A stretch of 64,000 bases of DNA from Oerskovia turbata (lineage in GTDB: Bacteria > Actinomycetota > Actinomycetes > Actinomycetales > Cellulomonadaceae). A model generated the notes under the pieces. That model saw nothing but the letters and a program-made list of their open reading frames with translations, ran no database searches and was not told where the DNA came from. The stretch spans positions 1-64,000 of the forward strand of contig NZ_JOFV01000018.1 in assembly GCF_000718325.1 (NCBI RefSeq). The letters run 5' to 3'. This document shows, piece after piece, positions 26,364 to 33,709 of the stretch. Numbering within the stretch: position 1 is the first letter of the stretch; every line of letters begins with the position of its first letter. A program made the translations under genes and the position numbers.

Positions 26364-26990
26364 TCATGATCCTCGTGGACGGAACAGCACGTGGGCGGTG
26401 AACGCGGCCGTGGCGAGCTCGCCGCACGGCGCGAAGCCGTGCCGGGCGTAGAAGCCGAGGTTGTCCGGGTTCTCCGTGTCGAGGCCGACCCCGGCCGACC
26501 GGGGGTCTCGCTCGGCGAGCTCGACGACGTCGTCGAGCAGCACCCGGCCCAGGCCCGCGCCCTGGGCGGCGGGGTCGACGCCGATCATCGTGAGGTAGTG
26601 GTGGGGCGTCGCCGGGACGAGGGCCCGGGTCTCGCGGCCGTACCGGTTGAGCCGGGCCGTCGCGGCGGTCGGCAGCGCCAGGGCGACGGGCGCGAAGCGC
26701 AGGGCTGCGAGGGCGGCGCCCACGGTGCGTCGCGTGGCTCCCTGCGGCGGTTCGACGACCGCGACTCCGACGATCCGTGCGCTGTCCAGGACCGCTCGTC
26801 GACGCCCCCCGAGCAGGCGGTTCGCCCCGAGGACCCACGACGTGAAGCGGAGCGCCCGACGGCGGGCGTCCGGTTCGTCGGGTACGTCGCCGAACAGGTC
26901 GAGGAAGAGCGGGTCGGTCGCGAACGCCCTCGCCAGGAGGGCGGCGGCCGGGCGGTGCTCGGACCGGTGCAGGTCGCGGACGGTCGTCAC
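26364..26990 (-). CDS. GNAT family N-acetyltransferase
   Basis: A 208-residue protein. The acetyl-CoA binding motif A is seen in LTMIGVDPAAQGAGLGRVLL (V-x-P-x-x-Q-G-x-G-x-G), followed by GLDTENPDNLGFYARHGF, the motif B region typical of GNAT enzymes. The substrate is unknown. It starts at a GTG overlapping the stop of the upstream membrane-protein gene (GTGA) and ends against the tetR start, so the three genes form one operon. Confidence 0.88.
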   Translation of the reverse strand: MTTVRDLHRSEHRPAAALLARAFATDPLFLDLFGDVPDEPDARRRALRFTSWVLGANRLLGGRRRAVLDSARIVGVAVVEPPQGATRRTVGAALAALRFAPVALALPTAATARLNRYGRETRALVPATPHHYLTMIGVDPAAQGAGLGRVLLDDVVELAERDPRSAGVGLDTENPDNLGFYARHGFAPCGELATAAFTAHVLFRPRGS

Positions 26991-27595
26991 GTCGCGTCCC
27001 GCGCCGTGTCACGGTGCGCGGGGCCGGGCGCGTCGGCGTGCGCGGGGTCGTGGGTGGCACGTCCCCCGTAGTGGTCGACCGCGAACGCGAGGACGACCTT
27101 GATCACGAACAGCAGCGCCACCGCGGTCATCAGGGTCGACCCGGCGAACAGGACGGGGACGGCCGCCCCCGAGGCGACCACGACGGCGGCAGCGACCTGG
27201 AGCTGCTGCGCGGGGAGCCGCAGCGACGTGACGAGCGCGGCGGCCGCGACGGTCACGACCCACACCACGACCGCGGGCAGGAGGTCGGTGCCGAGCAGCA
27301 GCGCGATCGCGACCAGGTGGACGTGGATCGCGAGGAAGACGGCACGGTGCCGCGGGCGGGTCGCGTAGTAGTCGTTGGTCCCGCGGGAGAAGTTCGCGAG
27401 CGCACCGCACAGGACGTCGAGGACCAGGAGGGTCGCGGCCACGGCCTGCCAGGTGGGCACGGCCTCGAACGCCGGACGGTCGGCGAGGACGAGCAGCGCC
27501 GTGCCCGCGAGGCCGACGCCCGCGATCGCGCCGAGCATGCGTGGGTCCTGGCGTTCGCCGAGCACCTCGTGGAAGGCCGGTGGGATCGTCAGCAC
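26987..27595 (-). CDS. Hypothetical integral membrane protein of a TetR operon
   Basis: A 202-residue protein with about six hydrophobic helices (for example AIHVHLVAIALLLGTDLLPA and LMTAVALLFVIKVVLAF). I do not recognise the family. The GTG start has AAGGAG seven bases upstream. It heads the operon with the GNAT and TetR genes and lies behind the palindromic operator at 27650. A transport or stress function is possible but unsupported. Confidence 0.72.
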   Translation of the reverse strand: MLTIPPAFHEVLGERQDPRMLGAIAGVGLAGTALLVLADRPAFEAVPTWQAVAATLLVLDVLCGALANFSRGTNDYYATRPRHRAVFLAIHVHLVAIALLLGTDLLPAVVVWVVTVAAAALVTSLRLPAQQLQVAAAVVVASGAAVPVLFAGSTLMTAVALLFVIKVVLAFAVDHYGGRATHDPAHADAPGPAHRDTARDAT

Positions 27596-27649
27596 GGTGC
27601 GGCTCCTTCGTGGTGGTCCGAGGCGGGATCGCTTGCCGTCCCGTCGGCT

Positions 27650-27667
27650 AGACCGACCGGTCGGTCT
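27650..27667. promoter_or_regulatory. 18-bp palindrome, probable TetR operator
   Basis: AGACCGACCGGTCGGTCT is a perfect dyad 55 bases before the operon's first start codon. GACCGACCGGTC-type dyads are typical of actinobacterial TetR autoregulators. The IS30 element begins six bases to the right, so the native upstream promoter may be displaced. Confidence 0.75.
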
Positions 27668-27672
27668 GGTCG

Positions 27673-28999
27673 ATGGACCGAAAATAGCCCCCCTCCGCGC
27701 CGCTTGAGTTCTAGCAGTCGTCGCAACACCCGACCTTCGGGGATGCGATGGACTTTGAGATCAGACCCCTGCGAGCACCGCAGGGCAGGCGGAAGCTCGA
27801 GCGTGAGCGCGAGGCATACTTCCTGCTCATGGCCCAGGGCATGAGCAGTAATGAGGCTTGCAGGATCGTCGGGATCAACCGGCGCACGGGCAAGCGGTGG
27901 CGCAACGGATCCCCAGCAGGAAGACGGCCCGCGGGACTCCCACATTCGGTGGGGGTCGCGCGGGCCTTCTCGCTGTCTTCGGGCAGGTTCCTTTCGCTCT
28001 CGGACCGACTCGTGATCGCGGACCTGCTGCGGGAGAGGAAGTCCTTGCGGTCGATCGCTGCCGAGCTCGGGCGGTCGGTCTCCACGATCAGCCGGGAGGT
28101 CACACGCAACCGGCACCCGACGAACGGGCAGTACCGTCCGCACGCTGCTCAACTGCGCGCCGACGGCCGCCGGCCCCGCCCCAAGCCCGCGAAGATCGCA
28201 TCTCACGCGCCCCTGCGAGACTTCGTCCAGAAGCACCTGGACCTGCGGTGGAGCCCGGAACAGATCAGCGTCGCGCTCCGATCCCGCCACCCCGGTCGGG
28301 CGGAGATGAACGTGAGCACCGAGACGATTTACCAAGCGATCTACGTTCAGGCGCGCGGCGGGCTACGGCGCGAGGTCGTGACCGCGCTGCGCACCGGACG
28401 CGCCCGGCGCAAGCCCCGCCGCCAGGCCCAGCAGCGCCAGCCTCGCTACTCCCACCCGATGGTCATGATCTCCCAGCGCCCACTCGAGGTAGCTGACCGA
28501 GCCGTGCCCGGGCACTGGGAAGGAGACCTCATCATCGGCAAGAACCAGCAGTCCGCGATCGGAACCCTGGTCGAGCGAGCCTCCCGATTCCTCGTGCTCG
28601 TACACCTTCCCGGGGACCGATCTGCCGTGACGTTCCGTGACGCACTCGTACAGACCATGGTGACCTTGCCGGTCGCGCTGCGCCGCTCGGTCACTTGGGA
28701 CCAGGGCTCGGAGATGGGCCGCCACCACGAGTTCACACTCGCCACCAGCATCCCGGTCTACTTCTGCGACCCCGCCTCACCCTGGCAACGCGGATCGAAC
28801 GAGAACACCAACGGCCTCCTGCGGCAGTACTTCCCGAAGGGCACTGACCTGCGCCGCCACGACCGCGCGCACCTGGACGCCGTCGCTCACCAGCTCAACA
28901 CCCGGCCCCGCAAGACACTGGGATGGGTCACTCCACCCAGCGGCTCACTCAACTTCTCAGCCCCAAATGATCGACAATCGTCGGCTATTATCGGTCCAT
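27673..28999 (+). mobile_element. IS30-family insertion sequence, about 1.33 kb
   Basis: Terminal inverted repeats of 17 bp, ATGGACCGAAAATAGCC (27673-27689) and its complement with one mismatch (28983-28999), flank an IS30-type transposase. The four bases outside each end are identical (GTCG at 27669-27672 and 29000-29003), consistent with a target duplication. Distances from the ends to the transposase start (75 bp) and to its expected stop (about 30 bp) suit the family. Confidence 0.85.
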
Positions 29000-29010
29000 G
29001 TCGATCATAG
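27748..29010 (+). CDS. IS30-family transposase with frameshifted C-terminus
   Basis: A 420-residue frame. The N-terminal helix-turn-helix region includes RSIAAELGRSVSTISREVTR. The DDE catalytic domain shows HWEGDLIIGKNQQSA (D), VTWDQGSEMGRH (D) and PWQRGSNENTNGLLRQYFPK (E). Family members end in KTLGW-TP-ERL-LL. Here the frame after KTLGWVTPP changes, and the expected RLTQLLSPK-stop is found one frame over at 28941-28970, so an indel near 28935 makes the protein run 40 bases into the neighbouring gene. The catalytic core is intact; activity is uncertain. Confidence 0.9.
   Translation: MDFEIRPLRAPQGRRKLEREREAYFLLMAQGMSSNEACRIVGINRRTGKRWRNGSPAGRRPAGLPHSVGVARAFSLSSGRFLSLSDRLVIADLLRERKSLRSIAAELGRSVSTISREVTRNRHPTNGQYRPHAAQLRADGRRPRPKPAKIASHAPLRDFVQKHLDLRWSPEQISVALRSRHPGRAEMNVSTETIYQAIYVQARGGLRREVVTALRTGRARRKPRRQAQQRQPRYSHPMVMISQRPLEVADRAVPGHWEGDLIIGKNQQSAIGTLVERASRFLVLVHLPGDRSAVTFRDALVQTMVTLPVALRRSVTWDQGSEMGRHHEFTLATSIPVYFCDPASPWQRGSNENTNGLLRQYFPKGTDLRRHDRAHLDAVAHQLNTRPRKTLGWVTPPSGSLNFSAPNDRQSSAIIGPCRS
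28967..29008 (+). promoter_or_regulatory. Promoter/operator region of the metal-sensor gene, made by the IS end
   Basis: ATGATCGACA (28967-28976) and TGTCGATCAT (28999-29008) are perfect inverted arms 22 bases apart. Between them lies TATTAT (28986-28991 region) about six bases before the ATG at 28998, a leaderless promoter layout. The -10 and the first two bases of the ATG belong to the IS30 right repeat. A CmtR operator role is inferred. Confidence 0.6.
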
Positions 29011-29369
29011 AATCCGAGGTATGTACAGCAACCACGGCCGATGTTGAGCCGGCGGTCGCGTTGTTCCGGTCGCTGGGCGACCCGGCTAGGTTGGCGATCG
29101 TTCGCCGGCTCGCGGCCGGAGAGGCACGGGTCGCGGAGCTCACGGCTGATCTAGGGCTGGCGCAGTCAACGGTCTCCTCGCACGTGGCGTGCTTGAAGGA
29201 CTGCGGCCTGGTGGTCGGACGCATGGAGGGCCGGCGGGTGTTCTACTCGTTGGCACGCTCGGAACTGCTGGACATGCTCGCGGCCGCTGAGACGCTGCTC
29301 GCAGCGACGGGCAGCGCAGTCGCGCTCTGCCCGACCTACGGCGCGGATGGGCAGGTGTCGGCGTGCTGA
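28998..29369 (+). CDS. cmtR: ArsR/SmtB-family Cd/Pb sensor, CmtR-like
   Basis: A 123-residue winged-helix repressor. DNA-binding region: LADLGLAQSTVSSHVACLKD-like stretch at about 50-68. Cysteines 65 and 69 lie in the recognition helix (VACLKDCG) with Cys111 in the tail (VALCPTYG). Their spacing matches the Cys57/61/102 metal site of M. tuberculosis CmtR, which senses Cd(II)/Pb(II). Additional Cys9 and Cys123 are present. It overlaps the CadD gene by seven bases. Its start codon is formed at the IS30 junction, so the native 5' end may differ. Confidence 0.85.
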   Translation: MSIIESEVCTATTADVEPAVALFRSLGDPARLAIVRRLAAGEARVAELTADLGLAQSTVSSHVACLKDCGLVVGRMEGRRVFYSLARSELLDMLAAAETLLAATGSAVALCPTYGADGQVSAC

Positions 29370-29974
29370 GCACGATCGCGGCCGCGATCGGGTTGTTCGT
29401 CGCAACCAACCTCGACGACATCGTGATCCTGACGGTCCTGTTCGCGGTCGCCGCGCGAGGGACGTCGCGGCTGCGCGAGTGGCAGATCGTGGCCGGGCAG
29501 TACCTGGGCCTGATCACGCTCATCGCGGTCAGCTTCCTGGCTGCGCTGGGCCTGACGATCGTGCCGGACGAGTGGGTAGGCCTGCTGGGCCTGATCCCGC
29601 TCGCGATCGGCGTGCTGGCCCTGGTGCGCACGTTGCGCGGCAAGGACGACGACGATGAGGCCGAGTCTGCCCTCAAGACCGTCGGGCTGCTCGGCGTCGC
29701 AGGCATCACGATCGCCAACGGCGGGGACAACATCGCGATCTACACCCCGGTGTTCCGCACCATCTCGACCACAGACGCCCTGGTCACGATCGCGGTGTTC
29801 CTCGTCCTGCTCGCCGGATGGTGCCTGCTCGCGCGCGCCATCGGCAGCAACGAGAAGGTGACCGAAGTACTGGAGAAGATCGAGCACTGGCTCGTGCCCG
29901 CGGTCTTCATAGGTCTCGGCCTGTTCATCCTCATCGAGTCCGGCACCCTCGCCCATATCGCATCACTCCTGTGA
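29363..29974 (+). CDS. cadD: CadD-family cadmium resistance transporter
   Basis: A 203-residue protein with about five to six helices. TNLDDIVILTVLFAVA near the N-terminus and ITIANGGDNIAIYTPVF in the middle are the CadD/LysE-like signature. It confers cadmium resistance by efflux or sequestration at the membrane. The GTG start overlaps the CmtR-like gene, so the two are coexpressed and likely derepressed by metal. A strong terminator follows directly. Confidence 0.9.
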   Translation: MLSTIAAAIGLFVATNLDDIVILTVLFAVAARGTSRLREWQIVAGQYLGLITLIAVSFLAALGLTIVPDEWVGLLGLIPLAIGVLALVRTLRGKDDDDEAESALKTVGLLGVAGITIANGGDNIAIYTPVFRTISTTDALVTIAVFLVLLAGWCLLARAIGSNEKVTEVLEKIEHWLVPAVFIGLGLFILIESGTLAHIASLL

Positions 29975-29977
29975 ACA

Positions 29978-30013
29978 GTACGGGCCCGGCCGCTCTAGCG
30001 GCCGGGCCCGTAC
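29978..30013 (+). terminator. Terminator of the cadmium operon
   Basis: A 17-bp perfect stem (29978-29994 with 29997-30013; arm GTACGGGCCCGGCCGCT) and a two-base CT loop, four bases after the cadD stop. Confidence 0.88.
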
Positions 30014-30097
30014 CATCAACACCGAACGTGTTGCGACCACCGCTGGAATCCGCCCCGGGTCAAGACCGGTCGCAGCGCTCCGTGGTCGACGTCCCGA

Positions 30098-30544
30098 TCA
30101 GGGGCGGTCGGCCCGGGCGCGTCGCAGGGCGCTGAACGCCCCCGTCGACCACAGCGCCCACGCGACGAGCACGGGCTGGAAGAACAACCTGCCGAACCGC
30201 TTGGCGTCGGTGTCTAGCCCGAACCCGTCCTTGTGCTCGAGCCACTGCCCGATGTTCCCGGGAAAGATCACGACGAAGAACGCCGCCGCGATCAGCCCGA
30301 CCGCGACGCGTCGCTTCGAGAGCACCACGAGGGACGAGCCGAGCGCGATCTCGACCGCCCCTGACGCGAGGACCGTGACGTCCTCGTCCACCGGGAACCA
30401 GTCCGGCACCTGGGCCTGGAACTCCTCGCGCGAGAAGGTCAGGTGGCTGATCCCGGCGAACACGAGGGCCAGACCGAGCGCGACACGCCCGATCCGGCGA
30501 GGCAGGGTGTCGGGCGGTGGGTCGGCGGTCAGCAGCTTCGTCAT
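30098..30544 (-). CDS. DoxX-like membrane protein
   Basis: About 148 residues, four helices. GLALVFAGISHLTFSREEFQ resembles DoxX family first helices, followed by VVIFPGNIGQWLEHKDGFGL, seen in actinobacterial DoxX-like proteins. The function is unknown; relatives act with redox enzymes at the membrane. I take the ATG at 30544 (MTKLLTADPP); GAGGA lies about ten bases upstream. The 300 bases beyond it, up to the WXG100-like gene, contain no convincing gene. Confidence 0.75.
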   Translation of the reverse strand: MTKLLTADPPPDTLPRRIGRVALGLALVFAGISHLTFSREEFQAQVPDWFPVDEDVTVLASGAVEIALGSSLVVLSKRRVAVGLIAAAFFVVIFPGNIGQWLEHKDGFGLDTDAKRFGRLFFQPVLVAWALWSTGAFSALRRARADRP

Positions 30545-30844
30545 GCGGCCATGGTCCTCGCGGTCGGGTCGGCCGGCATCCGGGAGCCTTCCTGGCACGG
30601 TGCCCGACGGCGTCGCTCACCTCGGGTGGGCCCGGCCGTGCGCGCAGCTCACGCACGGTCGCGCTCTGCGTGGCCTCCTCGTCCCGGTCGGAGAACGTCA
30701 TCTCCGTGCTCGTCCCGTGGTCGTGGTGAACCTGCGGCTCGCCGTTCGCGATCGGAACCCGCACCCGGGCGGGTCCGGAGTTCCGCTAGTGTGCGGCCTT
30801 CGGCAGGGCGCTTCCCGCCGCACAGGGGGATGCAGGGGGCTTGT

Positions 30845-31120
30845 GTGGTGGCAGGGGATCTGAGCGTGTCGTTCGAGGCGTTGGCGAGCGGTGGAGCCCG
30901 GTTGGTGTCGCTGGCGGGGCAGGTACCGGAGCGGGTACAGGCGTGGTGCGAGGACGTGGGGAGCGCAGCCGTGGCTGCGTCCGTGGAGGAATGGGCGTTG
31001 TGGTTCTCGACCGACCTTCTGCTCGCGCGCGGTGAGGTGGACGGGTTGGCCGCTCACGCGACGGGGGTCGCGGAGGCGATGCAGGAGGCCGACGGGGCGC
31101 TGGCTCGGGTCATGTCGTGA
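30845..31120 (+). CDS. WXG100-like small helical protein, copy 1
   Basis: About 91 residues, predicted as a helical hairpin like ESAT-6-type (type VII secretion) proteins, but without a canonical WXG turn. SVSFEALASGGARLVSLAGQ opens helix 1 and AASVEEWALWFSTDLLLARG lies near the turn. It is a close paralogue of the gene at 33434 (shared QVPER-QAWCEDVGS). Tandem GTG codons at 30845 and 30848 are both possible starts. Its stop overlaps the start of the next gene (GTGA), as in copy 2. Confidence 0.65.
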   Translation: MVAGDLSVSFEALASGGARLVSLAGQVPERVQAWCEDVGSAAVAASVEEWALWFSTDLLLARGEVDGLAAHATGVAEAMQEADGALARVMS

Positions 31121-31747
31121 TCCGGTGGGACGAGGAGGACCCGGGGGCTGGCGTGATGATGGGTCCGCCGGGGTTCGCGGCAACCTTGCGCCGGTGCCAG
31201 GACGCGCTGACGCAGGTCGCGGCGGGGGTCGAAGGGGTGCGCGGGACGCTCGGCCCGCAGACGTGGGACGGTGAGGCCGCCACGGCGTGGCAGGTGGAGG
31301 CGGGGTCGGTGCGGGCACGTCAGGCGGGGCTGGCCGCAGAACCAGGCGTTCGTCGACGTGGCCTCGTCGGCCGTCGGTCTGGTGCCGGTGTCCGCTCCCG
31401 GTCTCCAGCTCGGCGTGGACCTCGTGGCCGGGGAGATGGTGACAGCGGTAGGCAAGCAGGTGACGGGTTCCTCCTGGCTCAACGCCCGGGCTGCGGCAGG
31501 TGTGACCGGCGACTCCAGCATCGAGTCGATGCTGGTCGACCGGCGTGCCGCTGTCGGGCAGCTGCTGACCGAGCTCGTCACGACGGGACACCACGACCAG
31601 GAGTGGGACGCCGCCGTAGGACGCCATGTCGCGGCCGGGCTGCCCTCGGTCGAGGCCGAACGGCTTGCGATGACCGACCTGGTCGACGCCGCGGTGAACG
31701 CTGGCCGGGCCGGAGCGAGCAGCGGCACGCCGGACCACAGGGACTGA
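31117..31747 (+). pseudogene. Deleted copy of the large WXG100-headed protein
   Basis: The first ~66 residues (MIRWDEEDPGAGVMMGPPGF, then TWDGEAATAWQVEAGSVRAR with a W-D-G turn) match the 762-residue protein at 33706. Near 31325-31345 the homology stops, and a different frame takes over, starting NQAFVDVASSAVGLVPVSAP and ending SSGTPDHRD. An out-of-frame internal deletion of more than 1.5 kb explains this. The C-terminal part is not similar to the C-terminus of copy 2, so the original proteins had different tails. Confidence 0.7.
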
Positions 31748-31759
31748 CGAGGAGACGAG

Positions 31760-32470
31760 ATGGCAGTGACCGTGCGGGATGGCGCAGCGGGCGTCGTGGG
31801 CGTGTTGCTCGGGGCGGTGGTGCTGGTGGGGTGCTCTCCCGTGCCCGCCAGGCGTGAGGGGCCGTCGGACCTGGCGACGCCGGGGATGCGGTGGGAGGGG
31901 GGAGAGCCGTCTGGACCGTTGGAGTCCGATCCGTGGGTGCAGGCGGTGCGGGCCTCGGAGCTGAACCGGGCGTTGGCGGTCAACGCGCACGACTTCAGCG
32001 ATCCGGATCTGTGGAGCACGACGACGCCGGCTCTCATCGAAGGTACCGAGACACTCGTGGCGGGCCGAGCGAAGGAGGAGCCCGACGATCACCTGGTCGT
32101 CCTGGCTCCGTTGGCTTTTGACCCGATACGGGTCGACGCCGATCCCTCGGGCGAGCGCGCGACGGTCGTGGTGTGCGAGTTCGCGGGGACCTGGGTGTCC
32201 GCGCAGGACATGTCGGTGGACGGAGCGGTGGAGTGGAAGCTCTACGCGTACGAGGTCGTGAAGGGTCAGGACGGTCGTCTGCGGAGTGGGCTGGGGGAGA
32301 TTCCGCAGGACCTCGTGGACGAGGGGGAACGGACGCGTTCGTTCGCATGCATGCCGTCGCAACGGAGCATCGGGTGGTTCGATCCTGTGCCCGTGGTCGA
32401 GCCTTTCCAGCCCGAGGACGTCGTCAAGGGCGGCCCGTCGGGTGCTTCGAGTCAGTCACCGGCCGGGTGA
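31760..32470 (+). CDS. Lipoprotein of the WXG100-like module, intact copy
   Basis: A 236-residue protein with a signal peptide ending in lipobox LVGC (Cys at about 25). The mature part begins SPVPARREGP and includes MRWEGGEPSGPLESDP, AFDPIRVDADPSGERATVVV and a C-terminal low-complexity tail. The middle block aligns with the two broken lipoproteins at 35982 and 36358, so it is part of the duplicated module. It starts 13 bases after the pseudogene with GAGGAGACGAG upstream. Function unknown; it is likely anchored to the outer face of the membrane. Confidence 0.75.
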   Translation: MAVTVRDGAAGVVGVLLGAVVLVGCSPVPARREGPSDLATPGMRWEGGEPSGPLESDPWVQAVRASELNRALAVNAHDFSDPDLWSTTTPALIEGTETLVAGRAKEEPDDHLVVLAPLAFDPIRVDADPSGERATVVVCEFAGTWVSAQDMSVDGAVEWKLYAYEVVKGQDGRLRSGLGEIPQDLVDEGERTRSFACMPSQRSIGWFDPVPVVEPFQPEDVVKGGPSGASSQSPAG

Positions 32471-32510
32471 GGTGGGTGGTTCGAGGCTCTGTTCGACCCC
32501 GAGGCGCAGA

Positions 32511-32918
32511 TCACGCCAGGGGCTCGAGAAGCGCCTCGTACGGTGCCGTCTCGACCACCCCCCGGACGGTGCGGGCGAGCTCCACGTCGGCCGTCACGAG
32601 GGCATCCCCCTGGAGCTGTGTGAGGGCCACGTACTCGGCGTCGTAGGTCGAGGCCCAGCCGAGCCGATCAGCCACCGTCCACGCGGTGCGGCGCAGCACG
32701 CCGTCGCCGAGGAGCCGGATCTTCAGACGGCCGACGCGGGCCAGCCGCTCCCGCCCGACCTCGACGGACAGGTCACCGCGATGCACGGCCTCGTGCAGAG
32801 CGGACAACGTCTGCGACCGCAGGAGGGTCGGCGCGAGCAGCTCGTGCGTGTCCGAGACCTGGGCGTCGTCGGCGACGAGCCGCAGGACCGTGCCGGGGTC
32901 GATGACGAACCGGGTCAT
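32511..32918 (-). CDS. PIN-domain protein (VapC-like)
   Basis: A 135-residue protein with the layout of VapC ribonucleases: N-terminal acidic MTRFVIDPGTVLRLV (Asp7), a central helix region, and TYDAEYVALTQLQGDALVTA, where D-A-x-Y-V-A-L and D-A-L-V-T-A are PIN acidic motifs. It would cleave RNA if active. It lies antisense downstream of the lipoprotein gene. No typical VapB antitoxin is next to it; the upstream 104-residue gene has no recognisable DNA-binding fold. A truncated paralogue is at 36713. Confidence 0.8.
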   Translation of the reverse strand: MTRFVIDPGTVLRLVADDAQVSDTHELLAPTLLRSQTLSALHEAVHRGDLSVEVGRERLARVGRLKIRLLGDGVLRRTAWTVADRLGWASTYDAEYVALTQLQGDALVTADVELARTVRGVVETAPYEALLEPLA

Positions 32919-32933
32919 GGAGCACCTCGCTGG

Positions 32934-33248
32934 TCAGGGGCTGGTCAGGGGAGGAGGGGACGTGCCTCCGCCATCGTCCCGCTCTACGGCGACCGACGCA
33001 CCCGGGTGCGTGACGTCGTCGGGCAGCGCGGGGCGAGCGTCAGGCCGTGACGCGCACGCGGAGCGGCGCGAGGGCTCCTGCCGCGAGCGGGGCCGCGCAC
33101 CGCGGAGGACGGCCTCGGAGTCGTCCCCGCGGAGGACGGGGTCAGCGCTCTCACGGCGTCGTCGAAACAGCGTTCGCAGACCTGCGGCAGTACCGGTCAG
33201 GTGGGCGATCCCGCTGACAGTCGTGGCCAGGTCGTCGTCGGGGAGCAT
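32934..33248 (-). CDS. Hypothetical protein upstream of the PIN-domain gene
   Basis: A 104-residue frame with a strong ribosome site (GGAGGAG six bases before the ATG). The first part reads MLPDDDLATTVSGIAHLTGT and AAGLRTLFRRRRESADPVLR; the rest is arginine- and proline-rich and disordered. I do not recognise it. Position directly before the PIN gene would suit an antitoxin, but nothing in the sequence supports that. Confidence 0.5.
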   Translation of the reverse strand: MLPDDDLATTVSGIAHLTGTAAGLRTLFRRRRESADPVLRGDDSEAVLRGARPRSRQEPSRRSACASRPDARPALPDDVTHPGASVAVERDDGGGTSPPPLTSP

Positions 33249-33433
33249 CGAGGACTCCTCCAGGGCTCCGCCCGGGGAACGCCGGGCGAAGAGGAGGGCG
33301 TTGCCAGGCTCGTCGGCCGGTGGGACCACGGTCCCGCACGGCTGTCCACAGGGCGGAGGGCTCCGCCGTCGGGCACCGCGTGCTGCGCTACTGTGCGGTG
33401 CGTCGATCGACGTGAGGGTGCTTCAGGGGGCGT

Positions 33434-33709
33434 GTGGTGGCGAGTGGTCTGAGCGTGTCGTACGCGGCGTTGAGCGATGGCTCGACGCGCATGTCGGCGT
33501 TGGTGGGGCAAGTCCCGGAGCGGGCGCAGGCGTGGTGCGAGGACGTGGGGAGCCCGGTGGTGGCTGCGGCGGTCGAGGAGTGGGCGTTGTGGTTCTCGAC
33601 CGAGCTCATGATGGGGCGGGGCGTGCTCGAGGGGCTGGCCACGCAGGTGAGCGGGGTCGTGGACGCGGTGGCGCAGGCTGATGCCGGGTTGGCGCGGGTG
33701 GTGTCGTGA
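33434..33709 (+). CDS. WXG100-like small helical protein, copy 2
   Basis: A 91-residue paralogue of the gene at 30845. It keeps the conserved blocks QVPERAQAWCEDVGS and VEEWALWFSTELMMGRG. Predicted all-helical, no signal peptide. The GTG at 33434 is followed by another GTG at 33437. Its TGA overlaps the GTG of the large partner (GTGA), so the two are translationally coupled, like EsxA/EsxB-type pairs. Whether a type VII secretion system exists elsewhere is unknown from this window. Confidence 0.68.
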   Translation: MVASGLSVSYAALSDGSTRMSALVGQVPERAQAWCEDVGSPVVAAAVEEWALWFSTELMMGRGVLEGLATQVSGVVDAVAQADAGLARVVS

